Shown: positions 1 to 7,001 of the stretch, piece by piece | Layout: each line of letters begins with the position of its first letter | Numbering within the stretch: the stretch's first letter is position 1 | Assembly: GCA_034666705.1 (NCBI GenBank) | Contig: JAXDLH010000286.1 | Coordinates: forward strand, 1-24,774 | DNA from: JAXDLH01 sp034666705 | Lineage (GTDB): Bacteria > Chloroflexota > UBA6077 > SHYK01 | Direction of reading: 5' to 3' | Length of the DNA stretch: 24,774 nt | Translations under genes and position numbers: made by a program | Notes under the pieces: generated by a model | Seen by the model: only the letters and a program-made list of their open reading frames with translations | Databases searched by the model: none | What the model was told of the DNA's origin: nothing

Positions 1-1
1 C

Positions 2-139
2 AGTGCGCCCTCGGGCACAAGCTCCCCGGCGACAGGCGCACCGCCATCGGGTGCCGCGGTACCGGAGCGCGAGGTCGTGCTCGCCGTCTCGCGCGAGCTG
101 GCGAACGGGGAGCCCTCTACTAAACCAAAGCCACGATGA
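2..139 (+). CDS. C-terminal tail of an unknown protein (cut by window edge)
   Basis: An open frame runs in from the left edge, starting at base 2, and ends at TGA 137-139. It encodes about 45 residues: a Ser/Pro/Gly/Ala-rich linker followed by a short charged stretch (PEREVVLAVSRELANGEP) and a basic end (KPKPR). Third codon positions are mostly G or C, as in the real genes nearby, and this frame reads more naturally than the other two. The family cannot be told from the tail. It converges on bfr with about 60 bases between the stops. Confidence 0.45.
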   Translation, partial: SAPSGTSSPATGAPPSGAAVPEREVVLAVSRELANGEPSTKPKPR

Positions 140-141
140 AA

Positions 142-157
142 CCTGCATTGATGCAGG
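142..157. terminator. Small hairpin between convergent genes, weak terminator
   Basis: CCTGCA-TTGA-TGCAGG forms a perfect 6-bp stem with a 4-base loop between the stop of the rightward tail (139) and the stop of leftward bfr (202). Short T-containing runs follow on both strands (GATTT to the right; TTTC to the left). The position fits a shared terminator, but the stem is short and the T runs are poor. Confidence 0.35.
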
Positions 158-201
158 CATGATTTCCGAGTGAAGGCTTGCGGTTTCACCTAGGCTTGAG
201 T

Positions 202-666
202 TTAGATCTGCTGGGCGAGATAGTTCTCGATCCCGACCTGATTGATCGTCTCGAGCTGCGTCTCCAGCCAGTCGATGTGCTGCTCCTCGTCGCGCACCAT
301 CTCCTCGAGCAGGTTGCGGGTGGTGAAGTCGCCGACCTCGGCGCAGTGGCGAATCGCTTCGGTGTAGACGCCGACGGCGTCGGTCTCCTGCTGCGCGTCG
401 AGCCGGAAATCCTCCGGGACGTTCTCGCCCACCCGGACCGAGCCCAGCCGCTGGAGGTTCGGGATCCCATCCAGGTACAGGATATGCTCGATCAGGTGCT
501 GGGCATCGCGCATCTCCTCGATGCTGAGCTCCCGCAGCTTCTGCGCGAGCTTCGCGAAGCCCCAGTGACCGCACATCTCGGCGTGGATGAAATATTGATT
601 GATGGCGGTCAGCTCATTGGTCAGAATCGTGTTGAGGAATTCGACCACGCCGGGCTTCGCCTTCAT
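202..666 (-). CDS. bfr: Bacterioferritin
   Basis: A 154-residue ferritin-like four-helix protein of the usual Bfr length. It would assemble into the 24-subunit cytoplasmic shell that oxidises Fe(II) at a di-iron centre and stores it as mineral. Ferroxidase ligands visible by Bfr numbering are Glu18, Glu51, Glu94, Glu127 and His130, and the haem-ligating Met52 is present (EEMRDAQHLIE). The usual His54 is Asp here, with a His three residues later at 57. The start ATG overlaps the bfd stop in an ATGA (663-666), and GGAGGA lies five bases upstream inside bfd, so the two are translationally coupled. Family assignment is secure; the effect of the position-54 change is unknown. Confidence 0.96.
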   Translation of the reverse strand: MKAKPGVVEFLNTILTNELTAINQYFIHAEMCGHWGFAKLAQKLRELSIEEMRDAQHLIEHILYLDGIPNLQRLGSVRVGENVPEDFRLDAQQETDAVGVYTEAIRHCAEVGDFTTRNLLEEMVRDEEQHIDWLETQLETINQVGIENYLAQQI

Positions 667-911
667 CGCGCTCCTCCGATCTGCGCCAGCTCGCCGCTAT
701 TGGGCGCCGTTGGCCCAAGCAGGTGGGCACCCTCGGCCTGCGCGGCCAGTGCCACCGCCTGAAACTCCTCGATCTCGATCGCACAGCGCCCACAGCAGAG
801 ATCGTCGTCGAGCCCCAGAACCTCGATCAGGTCCGCCGCGCCGACGACGCCGGCGCGCCCGAGTTGCTCCACCTCGGTTTCGGTGATCGTTTTGCACAGA
901 CAGAGGTACAT
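663..911 (-). CDS. bfd: Bacterioferritin-associated ferredoxin
   Basis: An 82-residue [2Fe-2S] protein. In well-studied systems Bfd docks on bacterioferritin and passes electrons to its haem so that stored iron is reduced and released. Four cluster cysteines are visible: Cys4 and Cys6 in MYLCLCKTITE, and Cys40 and Cys43 in LCCGRC (Cys39 is extra). ATG 911 is chosen over an in-frame upstream start (941) because it begins the conserved MYxCLC motif and has GGAGG six bases upstream. First gene of the bfd-bfr operon; its stop overlaps the bfr start. The C-terminal 25 or so residues are Ala/Gly-rich and not conserved. The upstream region contains a possible iron operator (1042-1086). Confidence 0.93.
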   Translation of the reverse strand: MYLCLCKTITETEVEQLGRAGVVGAADLIEVLGLDDDLCCGRCAIEIEEFQAVALAAQAEGAHLLGPTAPNSGELAQIGGAR

Positions 912-1041
912 CTCTCGCCTCCCGGGGACGGTTCGCTCCATTACTTCCAGTATCGCGCGTACCGAGGTCCGACGATTGCATCCGGGCCAAATCGTGGGTT
1001 GCGCCGCAGCGTCGCCAGTGGGACGAAACCCGCCCCGAATC

Positions 1042-1086
1042 TTAGCACAGCATTTGCTAATTTACAGAATTAGTGTGTACTAATAT
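1042..1086. promoter_or_regulatory. Candidate operator / divergent promoter region between bfd and the 1130 gene
   Basis: An AT-rich island in GC-rich DNA with four alternating half-sites: TTAG (1042), CTAA (1057), TTAG (1070), CTAA (1080). They form TTAG-N11-CTAA (19 bp, the length of a DtxR/IdeR box), CTAATT-N5-AATTAG (1057-1073, perfect) and TTAGT-N4-ACTAA (1070-1083, perfect). A rightward sigma70-like promoter could be TTGCTA (1055-1060), 17 bases, TACTAA (1078-1083). The location between an iron-storage operon and a possibly iron-related exported protein suggests metal-dependent repression; the regulator is not in the window. Confidence 0.45.
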
Positions 1087-1129
1087 AGCGCCACCTCGGA
1101 AGGGTTCAGCCGTAGCCGTGGGAGAGCAG

Positions 1130-1432
1130 ATGAACGAAGCACAAATTCGGGTTCCGGGCGATGCCCGGCGTGAGGTTCACCTCATCCCTACGTCTGCGGG
1201 GTGGTCGGCCCACCCCGACGTCGTGGCCTACGTCGAATGGGAGCTCGAGAACGAGCTCTGGCTTGCCGAGGCGGGGTTTCCCACGAACGAAGAGCGGCCG
1301 TCGCTCATGCTTGGGCTCTACGTGGTCAGTTGGCTTGCCGCCTTCGGCAACTGGATCTGCACGGCGTCACTCAGCCGCTGGTCGCGTCGCCGAGAGGCAA
1401 TCCCCCGGGCGTTCTTCTGGGATCAGCCGTAA
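1130..1432 (+). CDS. Hypothetical protein, 100 residues
   Basis: Not recognised. ATG 1130 is preferred over an upstream in-frame ATG at 1073, because the latter lies inside the putative operator/promoter and because GGGAG sits about 7 bases before 1130. No signal peptide. The N-terminal half is acidic and aromatic (VEWELENELWLAEAG); the C-terminal half has one moderately hydrophobic stretch (LMLGLYVVSWLAAFGNWICT) followed by a basic patch (SRWSRRREAIPR), so it could be membrane-associated. It stands about 60 bases upstream of the secreted repeat protein and probably shares its transcript. Confidence 0.6.
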   Translation: MNEAQIRVPGDARREVHLIPTSAGWSAHPDVVAYVEWELENELWLAEAGFPTNEERPSLMLGLYVVSWLAAFGNWICTASLSRWSRRREAIPRAFFWDQP

Positions 1433-1493
1433 CCACCCAACCCTTCTCGTGAATCGGCGTCGCAAGACATCCTGCAAGGAGTATGGAATCAGC

Positions 1494-2636
1494 ATGAACT
1501 ACCCCCGACGATTGCTCGCGGCGTTCCTCGGTGTCACTGCCCTGCTCACGCTGTGGTGCGGCCCCGGTGCCCCCGCATCGCTCGCTGCCCCGCTGCCGCA
1601 ATCCTCCGTGACGACTGGTGAGCGCAAAGAGGTGCTGCTCGTCAAGTCCGTGCGGCCGATTCTCGGAACCACCGTCGCCGCGCTCCGTGAGGGCGACCTC
1701 GCGGCAGCGCGTACCGCCTGGGCGCATTACGACGGGGCGTGGAATGGGATCGAGGTCTATATCAATTTCCGATCGCTCGATACCTACCAGGACCTCGAGG
1801 CCAACTGGCAGGCCAAGATCACCGCGGCTATGGCGGCGCCCGACGCCGATGCGGCGGCGATTCTGCCGATGGGCGAGGCGATCTTAGCGGCGTACGACGG
1901 TGCGATCGCGATGGTTGAAGCCGGACCGGCCTTGAGCCCGCTGTTCGACGACATCGCCGACGTGCGAATTGCCCGCGCCCCGCTGCGCGAGGTGGGCCCA
2001 GCGTTGAATGCGGGGGATCTTGGCCGTGCCGCGGGTGGCTTCACCGCGTTCGTCCAGGCCTGGCCTACGGTAGCCGGCTTGATTGCACTGCGCTCGCCGA
2101 GCGCTGCCCGGGAGACGAGCCAGGCGATCGCGGCGGTACACACCGCCTGGCTGCAGCTGCAACCCAACGCGGCTGAGCTGACGCCGCTCGTGACGAACGT
2201 GATGGCGCGCTTCAACTACGGACTGGCATTGCTGAACGCTGCCGCGCGCAATGCAGATCTGACCAGGACGACCTACGCGCCCGCCGACCTCCAGGCAGCT
2301 CTGACCGTGCGGGCTGTGGAGGGCCATCTGCGCGAGAGCCTGGCCGCCTGGGAGGCCGGCGACTTCACCGCGGCGACGTTGCATGCCTCCGCGGCCAGCG
2401 GTCAGTTGAACGACCCTGGAATCGCCGGTCCCCTCGAGGCGAAGCGGCTCATTGCGCCGCTGCGCTCCGCGATTGACGCCTACGCGACGGCCAGTGGCAG
2501 CGCGGGCGACGTCACGCGGGCGCGAAACCTGAACCGCGCGGCGATCGAGGCGGGTGAGGTTGCGATCCAGGGGCTGGTCGGTCAATTCTGGACCGACCCC
2601 GCCATCCAGGCTGCGCTCGTATCCGCCGCGCAATAG
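1494..2636 (+). CDS. Secreted helical repeat protein resembling the periplasmic domain of FTR1-type iron permeases
   Basis: A 380-residue protein starting at ATG 1494 with AAGGAG at 1476-1481. The in-frame ORF extends further upstream but without a signal sequence. Residues 1-32 look like a Sec signal peptide (RR, hydrophobic core, cleavage near ASLAA). The Cys22 context (LTLWC) does not fit a lipobox. The rest is Ala-rich and helical with three imperfect repeats of about 110 residues, seeded by AALREGDLAAA (62-72), PALNAGDLGRA (169-179) and LAAWEAGDFTAA (283-294). Repeat 1 continues HYDGAWNGIEVYINFRSLD, which resembles the extracytoplasmic helical domain found N-terminal to some FTR1/EfeU permeases. 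The resemblance is from memory of the family and is modest. Proximity to bfd-bfr supports an iron-related role, but no permease is adjacent. Confidence 0.62.
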   Translation: MNYPRRLLAAFLGVTALLTLWCGPGAPASLAAPLPQSSVTTGERKEVLLVKSVRPILGTTVAALREGDLAAARTAWAHYDGAWNGIEVYINFRSLDTYQDLEANWQAKITAAMAAPDADAAAILPMGEAILAAYDGAIAMVEAGPALSPLFDDIADVRIARAPLREVGPALNAGDLGRAAGGFTAFVQAWPTVAGLIALRSPSAARETSQAIAAVHTAWLQLQPNAAELTPLVTNVMARFNYGLALLNAAARNADLTRTTYAPADLQAALTVRAVEGHLRESLAAWEAGDFTAATLHASAASGQLNDPGIAGPLEAKRLIAPLRSAIDAYATASGSAGDVTRARNLNRAAIEAGEVAIQGLVGQFWTDPAIQAALVSAAQ

Positions 2637-2790
2637 CGCTTCCGCATCGCGTGGCGCCTGCCCGTGAGCGCCCGGTTGCCTAACCCTGGTCGGGATGCCC
2701 GGCGCGAACGCCAATGTGGTGCGCGGGTTGCCGAAGTGAGCAACGTTTGGTCTATGGGTCCTCCTTCAGAGGTGTCGGGACAATAAAACA

Positions 2791-2822
2791 AACGGCCGCC
2801 CGGGAAACCCCGGGCGGCCGTT
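2791..2822 (-). terminator. Rho-independent terminator of the Fe-S carrier gene
   Basis: A perfect 14-bp stem (AACGGCCGCCCGGG, loop aaac, and its complement) lies 28 bases past the stop of the leftward gene at 2850. Read on the minus strand the stem is followed by TTGTTTTATTG, a good T-tract. On the plus strand no T-run follows, so it mainly serves the minus-strand gene. Confidence 0.88.
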
Positions 2823-2849
2823 GAGTGAGTTCTTCGTTGATCGGTCTGC

Positions 2850-3173
2850 TTAGCAGGAGCCGCAGCCGCAGCCGCCACCACCGCCGGCGCTTGGCGACTT
2901 GATCGTGAAGCCATGGCCCATCAGGCCGTCCTGATAGTCGATCTCGGCGCCTTCGAGATACGGGGCCGACTCGGCGTCGACGACGAGCTTGATGCCGTAC
3001 ATCTCGATGATGCTTTCCTCGGGCGCGATCTCGTCCTCGACGCCCATGCCGTAGTGCGCCGAGCCGCAGCCGCACGCGCCCGACACGAATACGCGGATCG
3101 CCGCATCCTTCGTGTCCTGCTCGCTAATTACCTTTTGCATCTCGGCCGCCGCTCGCTCGCTCACATTGATCAT
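2850..3173 (-). CDS. A-type iron-sulfur cluster carrier (HesB/IscA/ErpA family)
   Basis: A 107-residue protein of the size of A-type carriers, which receive Fe-S clusters from the scaffold and deliver them to apoproteins. The conserved cysteines are present: one in the SGACGCGSAHYGM stretch (about 33-36) and a CxC near the C-terminus within a Gly-rich tail (GGGGGCGCGSC). The extra cysteine beside each site is seen in some members. ATG 3173 starts the conserved core (MINVSERAAAEM) and has a purine-rich GAGAGGGA upstream; the in-frame extension to 3275 would overlap the promoter and is rejected. It stands alone, with its own extended -10 promoter and terminator. Which of IscA, ErpA or SufA it corresponds to cannot be settled here. 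Confidence 0.93.
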   Translation of the reverse strand: MINVSERAAAEMQKVISEQDTKDAAIRVFVSGACGCGSAHYGMGVEDEIAPEESIIEMYGIKLVVDAESAPYLEGAEIDYQDGLMGHGFTIKSPSAGGGGGCGCGSC

Positions 3174-3236
3174 CACGGTTGGTTCCCTCTCTGGCCCCTC
3201 GGCCCCGATTTTCGTCAAAGGTCGATGCTTGTCTGG

Positions 3237-3245
3237 ATTATAGCA
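3237..3245 (-). promoter_or_regulatory. Extended -10 promoter of the Fe-S carrier gene
   Basis: On the minus strand the sequence TGCTATAAT gives a perfect TATAAT hexamer with the TG of an extended -10 element. No good -35 lies 17 bases upstream, which is typical for extended -10 promoters. Transcription would start near 3230, leaving a leader of about 55 bases before ATG 3173. Confidence 0.65.
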
Positions 3246-3330
3246 ACGCCCGATGGCGCCACCGGCGGCCAGCATGACCGTTCCTCATTGCAAACGCACG
3301 AAGTGATGAAATACGTCCGGCGCCGTGATT

Positions 3331-3858
3331 TCATGGCGCAGCGAACGAGCCGCCGCTCAGCCCGGCCTCGCGCAGTTGCGGCGCACCGATGTTGCGGCTC
3401 AGCACCGCGAGCCCGGCCAGGTGCGCTTGCAGCCCCGCAGTGCTGGCACAGCAGTCAGCCAGGACCAGCGGCCTGATTCCCGCGTCGAACAGGTCCATCG
3501 CGATCTTCAGCACGCACATGTCGGTATCGATGCCCGCCAGATAGATCGCCTCAATCCGCTGCTCGCGCAAGTAGGCGGCCAACTCATCAGGCATCCCCGC
3601 CAGCCCCGGCTTTGAGAACGTGAGCTCTGGCCGGCAATAGCGGGTGAGCTCGGTCGGGATCTCCGTCCCAGACGTCTCGCATTCCCGCCAATCGAGAAAC
3701 CGGGCGTACGGACTGTCTGGATGATTCATGAAGCGGGTGAACAGGATCGGCTCGAAGCGTTCGCGCTCGATCAATGTGGCGACGCGTGCCGGCACGTGGT
3801 GGGTAAAGTCGTTGAGGAAGCAGCGCTGCACGTCCACCACGAGGAGCGCATCAGCCAT
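3331..3858 (-). CDS. Isochorismatase-family cysteine hydrolase
   Basis: A 175-residue alpha/beta hydrolase of the isochorismatase/nicotinamidase superfamily. The catalytic triad is visible as Asp9 (LLVVDVQ), Lys83 (TFSKPG) and Cys115 (GIDTDMC, with the usual residues preceding the nucleophile). Members cleave amide or vinyl-ether bonds in small metabolites such as nicotinamide, isochorismate, N-carbamoyl compounds or biuret. Nothing here fixes the substrate, and the short length with no extra domains argues only against the larger isochorismatases. Its ATG lies in an 8-base overlap (ATGGCTGA) with the end of the upstream glycosylase-like gene, so the two are co-translated. Confidence 0.88.
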   Translation of the reverse strand: MADALLVVDVQRCFLNDFTHHVPARVATLIERERFEPILFTRFMNHPDSPYARFLDWRECETSGTEIPTELTRYCRPELTFSKPGLAGMPDELAAYLREQRIEAIYLAGIDTDMCVLKIAMDLFDAGIRPLVLADCCASTAGLQAHLAGLAVLSRNIGAPQLREAGLSGGSFAAP

Positions 3859-4450
3859 CGCGCGCTGCCTCGGCCGCCTGCCGCATGTCGTGCAGCACCG
3901 TCAGGTGGACGACTTCGCGCGCCTCGCCTTCGAGCCGCAACACGTATGCGGGGTTGAACGTTGCTATCGCGCGCGAGCCCGCCGGGCCCGGGAACCACTG
4001 GCCGCGCTCCTGGCTCAGCTTGAACCCGCGCTTGATGATCGCCGAGGCCGCGGTCGCGCCGAAGCAGAGCACGACCTTGGGGCTGACCGCCTCGAGTTCC
4101 TGGCGCAACTCATCGGCCCAGGACCGGATCTCCGCCTGCGTCGGCGTGCGGTTGCGGACCAACTGACCCTCCAGCTTGGTCGGCCGGCACTTCACGACGT
4201 TCGTGATCCACAACTCCTCGCGGCGCAGCCCGACCTCGCGCAGCAGACTATCCAGAAACAGTCCAGTCGGTCCGGTGAAAGGGCGCCCGGTGCTCTCGTC
4301 GCGCTCGGAGGGCGCCTCGCCGACGATGGCGAGCGTGGCCGCGGGATTCCCCTCGGCGAATACGGGTGGCCCCGCATCTGGGCACTGCACGGCGAGCGTC
4401 TCGCGCCGGAGCCGCTCGATCGTCTCGGTCGGGCTCGCATCGAATAGCAG
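3851..4450 (-). CDS. Family-4-type uracil-DNA glycosylase, degenerate
   Basis: Resembles family 4 (UDGa) glycosylases, which remove uracil from DNA. Motif 1 is GEAPSERDESTGRPFTG, followed by LWITNVVKCRPT and a C-terminal FNPAYVLR. Differences from the family: motif 2 is normally HPxxxLR and here the His is Asn; only two of the four [4Fe-4S] cysteines are evident (QCPDAG near the start lacks the second Cys, and the fourth falls at IRSWADEL). A GTG at 4390 is the first standard start, but GGAGGT at 4462-4457 sits six bases before CTG 4450, and the added residues (LLFDASPTETIERLRRETLA) match the N-terminal helix region. CTG 4450 is therefore chosen (199 aa). It may be a diverged enzyme with another activity or a non-catalytic nucleic-acid binder. 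Confidence 0.82.
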   Translation of the reverse strand: MLFDASPTETIERLRRETLAVQCPDAGPPVFAEGNPAATLAIVGEAPSERDESTGRPFTGPTGLFLDSLLREVGLRREELWITNVVKCRPTKLEGQLVRNRTPTQAEIRSWADELRQELEAVSPKVVLCFGATAASAIIKRGFKLSQERGQWFPGPAGSRAIATFNPAYVLRLEGEAREVVHLTVLHDMRQAAEAARDG

Positions 4451-4534
4451 CTCTGCACCTCCGCACCACGACTCATTTTGAACATACCACAGGACCCAGG
4501 ATGGTCCGTGAGCGACAACACTACGTTGCGATGG

Positions 4535-4551
4535 GTATCATGCGGTGATAC
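4535..4551. promoter_or_regulatory. Inverted repeat upstream of the ATPase gene, possible operator
   Basis: GTATCA-TGCGG-TGATAC is a perfect 6-bp inverted repeat with a 5-base spacer, 48 bases before ATG 4599 and between divergent genes. A second one, GGACC-N6-GGTCC, lies at 4492-4507. Both are candidate regulator sites. The first overlaps the alternative GTG start at 4545, which favours the downstream start. Confidence 0.3.
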
Positions 4552-4598
4552 GCTACCAGCGCCAAACTACGACCACCGCACGTGAGAGAATTACCCGC

Positions 4599-6719
4599 AT
4601 GGCCGTACGTCTCAGCGACCGCCTCAGCGCCGCGCGCCATCAACAGTTCGTCGGCCGCGAGGCTGAGCGCGAGCTGTTCCAGGATGCGCTTGCCGCCGGG
4701 GAGCTGCCATTCCACGTCCTCTGGGTCTTCGGCCCGGGCGGTGTGGGCAAGTCGAGCTTGCTGCGCGAGCTCGGCCACTGCTGTGAGCGGGCTGGACTTA
4801 CCTGGGTATCCGTGGACGGCCGCAACGTCGAGCCCTCGCCAGAATCGTTTCTCGCCGCGCTCCGGACGGCGCTCGGCCTCGGTCTTGAAGATTCGCCGCT
4901 CGATACGCTCGCCGCCGCTGACGATCGTCGCGTACTCCTGGTCGACACGTATGAGGTGCTCGCGCCACTCGACGGTTGGCTGCGCGACTCGTTCTTGCCC
5001 GATTTGCCGGAGCATGTGCTCGTCGTCCTCGCCGGCCGCGAGCCTCCCCCTTCCGCGTGGCGGGCCGATGCCGGTTGGCAGACGCTGCTCCGGGTGCTGC
5101 CGCTGCGGAATCTCAGCCCAGACGAGAGCCGCGCCTACCTGGAGCGGCGCGGGGTACCGGGCGTCCAGCACGACGCCGTGCTGGACTTTACCCACGGGCA
5201 TGCGCTCGCGCTGTCGCTCGTCGCGGATAGCTTCGCGCAACGCCCCGATAGCCATTTCGACCCGGAGGCCGCGCCGGACGTGGTCCGCGCGTTGCTGCAG
5301 CAGTTCGTGCAGCAGGTTCCAGGCCCGGCGCACCGCGCCGCGCTCGAGGCGTGCGGCCTCGTCCGGCTCACCACGGAGACGCTGCTCGCCGAGTTGCTCA
5401 GCATGCCGGACGCCCATGAGTTGTTCGAGTGGCTGCGGGGCCTTTCGTTCATCGAGTCCGGTCAGCAAGGTCTCTACCCGCACGATCTGGCCCGCGAGGC
5501 GCTCGCCGCTGACCTCCGCTGGCGCAACCCCGACTGGTACGCCGAGCTGCACAAACGGGCGCGTACCTTCTATTCGACGCGCCTCCAGCAGGTGAGCGCG
5601 CGCGAGCAGCAGCGGGTCCTTCTCGACTACATCTTTCTCCACCGCGACAACCCCGTGGTTCGACCCTTCTTCGAGCTGGTTCACGCCAAGCCTGAGGTCG
5701 ACCAGCAGAGCGCGGCGATCACCGTGGAGACGGCTCGTCCGGAGGATCTGCCAGAGCTGGTCACGATGATTCGCAAGCATGAGGGCGCCGAAGCTGGCCG
5801 GCTCGCGGAGCAGTGGCTGGCGCTGCAACGCGCGGGCGCGCTCGTCTGCCGCGACGCGGAGAAGAAGATTGTCGGCACGCTCGTCATGGTCGCCCTCGAC
5901 GAGGCGCCTCCCGAGCTGATCGCCGCCGATCCGGCCACTGCAGCCGCCGCTGCCTACCTCGCCGCCCATGCGCCGCTGCGCGCGGGTGAGCGTGCGACCC
6001 ACTTCCGTTTCTGGATGACCGCGGATGTGTACCAGACGGTCTCACCGACCCAGAGCCTCATCTTCGTGCAGATGGTCCGCCACTACCTGACGACGCCTGG
6101 TCTCGCGTTCACGATGATCCCATGCAGCGAGCCCGAGTTCTGGGCGCCGGTATTCGGCTATGCCGACCTTGCGCGTCTGCCAGAGGCGGACTTCACCGTC
6201 GCCGGTCGCCGCTACGGCGTCTATGGCCACGATTGGCGGGCGACGCCACCCCTGGCATGGCTCGAGCTGCTCGCGGAACGGGAGACGGCCGTCGTATCCG
6301 AGACGGCTGCGCCGCCGGCTGCGCCTGAGGCGGTCGTCGTTCTGAGTGAGGAGGAGTTCGGCGCCGCGGTGCAGGACGCCCTCCGCCATCTGCACCAGCC
6401 GAGCGCCTTGCGCAGCAACCCATTGTTGCGCTCGCGCCTCGTCGTCGACCGCGCTGGCGCCAGTGGGGCTACCGGGGATCGCATTGCCGCGCTCCAGGTC
6501 CATCTGCGGGAGGCGGTTGATGGCCTGCGCGAGTCGCCCCGCGACCACAAGCTCTATCGCGCGCTCCAGCACACCTACGTTCAGCCCGCCGCAACCCAGG
6601 AGCAGGCGGCCGAGCTGCTCGACTTGCCGTTCAGCACCTTCCGGCGCCACCTCAAGGCGGGCTCGCTGCGTGTGGCCGAGCTGCTATGGCAGCGCGAGAT
6701 CGGCTGGCTCGGGAAGTAA
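4599..6719 (+). CDS. STAND-type ATPase with GNAT-like and helix-turn-helix domains
   Basis: A protein of 706 residues from ATG 4599; an alternative in-frame GTG at 4545 adds 18 basic/Thr-rich residues. Order of domains: FVGRE motif (17-21) and Walker A GPGGVGKSS (45-53, Lys51), Walker B LLVDTYE (113-119), and LAGRE (145-149), as in AAA_16/STAND signalling ATPases. A helical region, probably winged-helix, extends to about 350. Residues about 372-560 (from VETARPEDLPELV to the WLELLAER region) look like a GNAT acetyltransferase fold. The C-terminal HTH (EQAAELLDLPFSTFRRHLKAG, about 668-688) resembles sigma region 4. It is probably an ATP-dependent transcription regulator or sensor with an acetyltransferase-like module; ligand and targets are unknown. 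No TPR or WD repeats were noticed. Confidence 0.82.
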   Translation: MAVRLSDRLSAARHQQFVGREAERELFQDALAAGELPFHVLWVFGPGGVGKSSLLRELGHCCERAGLTWVSVDGRNVEPSPESFLAALRTALGLGLEDSPLDTLAAADDRRVLLVDTYEVLAPLDGWLRDSFLPDLPEHVLVVLAGREPPPSAWRADAGWQTLLRVLPLRNLSPDESRAYLERRGVPGVQHDAVLDFTHGHALALSLVADSFAQRPDSHFDPEAAPDVVRALLQQFVQQVPGPAHRAALEACGLVRLTTETLLAELLSMPDAHELFEWLRGLSFIESGQQGLYPHDLAREALAADLRWRNPDWYAELHKRARTFYSTRLQQVSAREQQRVLLDYIFLHRDNPVVRPFFELVHAKPEVDQQSAAITVETARPEDLPELVTMIRKHEGAEAGRLAEQWLALQRAGALVCRDAEKKIVGTLVMVALDEAPPELIAADPATAAAAAYLAAHAPLRAGERATHFRFWMTADVYQTVSPTQSLIFVQMVRHYLTTPGLAFTMIPCSEPEFWAPVFGYADLARLPEADFTVAGRRYGVYGHDWRATPPLAWLELLAERETAVVSETAAPPAAPEAVVVLSEEEFGAAVQDALRHLHQPSALRSNPLLRSRLVVDRAGASGATGDRIAALQVHLREAVDGLRESPRDHKLYRALQHTYVQPAATQEQAAELLDLPFSTFRRHLKAGSLRVAELLWQREIGWLGK

Positions 6720-6854
6720 CCCCGGACTCCAAATCGGGCAGCAACTGAGCAGCTTTTGGGCTGGCGTCTGGTCCTCGCTTCCCGGCAAGCTATCCCCAGA
6801 CCTTCTAGTGGGTCAGTTCTCACGATCGTAGCCATTGCGGTGCGGTCCATCGTT

Positions 6855-6938
6855 CCGGTAGGGCGAGGGCTTGTCCCTCGCCGCATCGCCCCAAGCCACC
6901 AGCGCCGGGCGGGAGGGGACAAGCCACTCCCTTACCGG
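6855..6938. repeat. 84-base inverted-repeat element (REP/MITE-like)
   Basis: Two 30-base arms, 6855-6884 and 6909-6938, are inverted complements at 22 of 30 positions, with a 24-base centre. Both carry GGCTTGTCCC or its complement and end in CCGGTA/TACCGG. It occupies most of the 282-base gap between the ATPase gene and the SnoaL-like gene, has no coding potential, and could fold into a long RNA hairpin. Dispersed elements of this kind, containing a GGGCTTGTCCC core, occur in GC-rich bacterial genomes. Only one copy is in the window. Confidence 0.6.
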
Positions 6939-7001
6939 ATGAAAGGCCATGCACGGAGGACCTGACCTACCAGTCGACTGTCACACATAGGGGACGCGGC
7001 C

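Noticed and set aside
1161..1493. Upstream extension of the secreted repeat protein
   Set aside because: The extra 111 residues are Arg/Pro-rich shadow sequence of the 1130 gene in another frame; the signal peptide and ribosome site fix the start at 1494.
4521..6002. 493-codon minus-strand frame opposite the ATPase gene
   Set aside because: No ribosome site and no recognisable domain; the plus strand encodes clear Walker motifs over the same bases.
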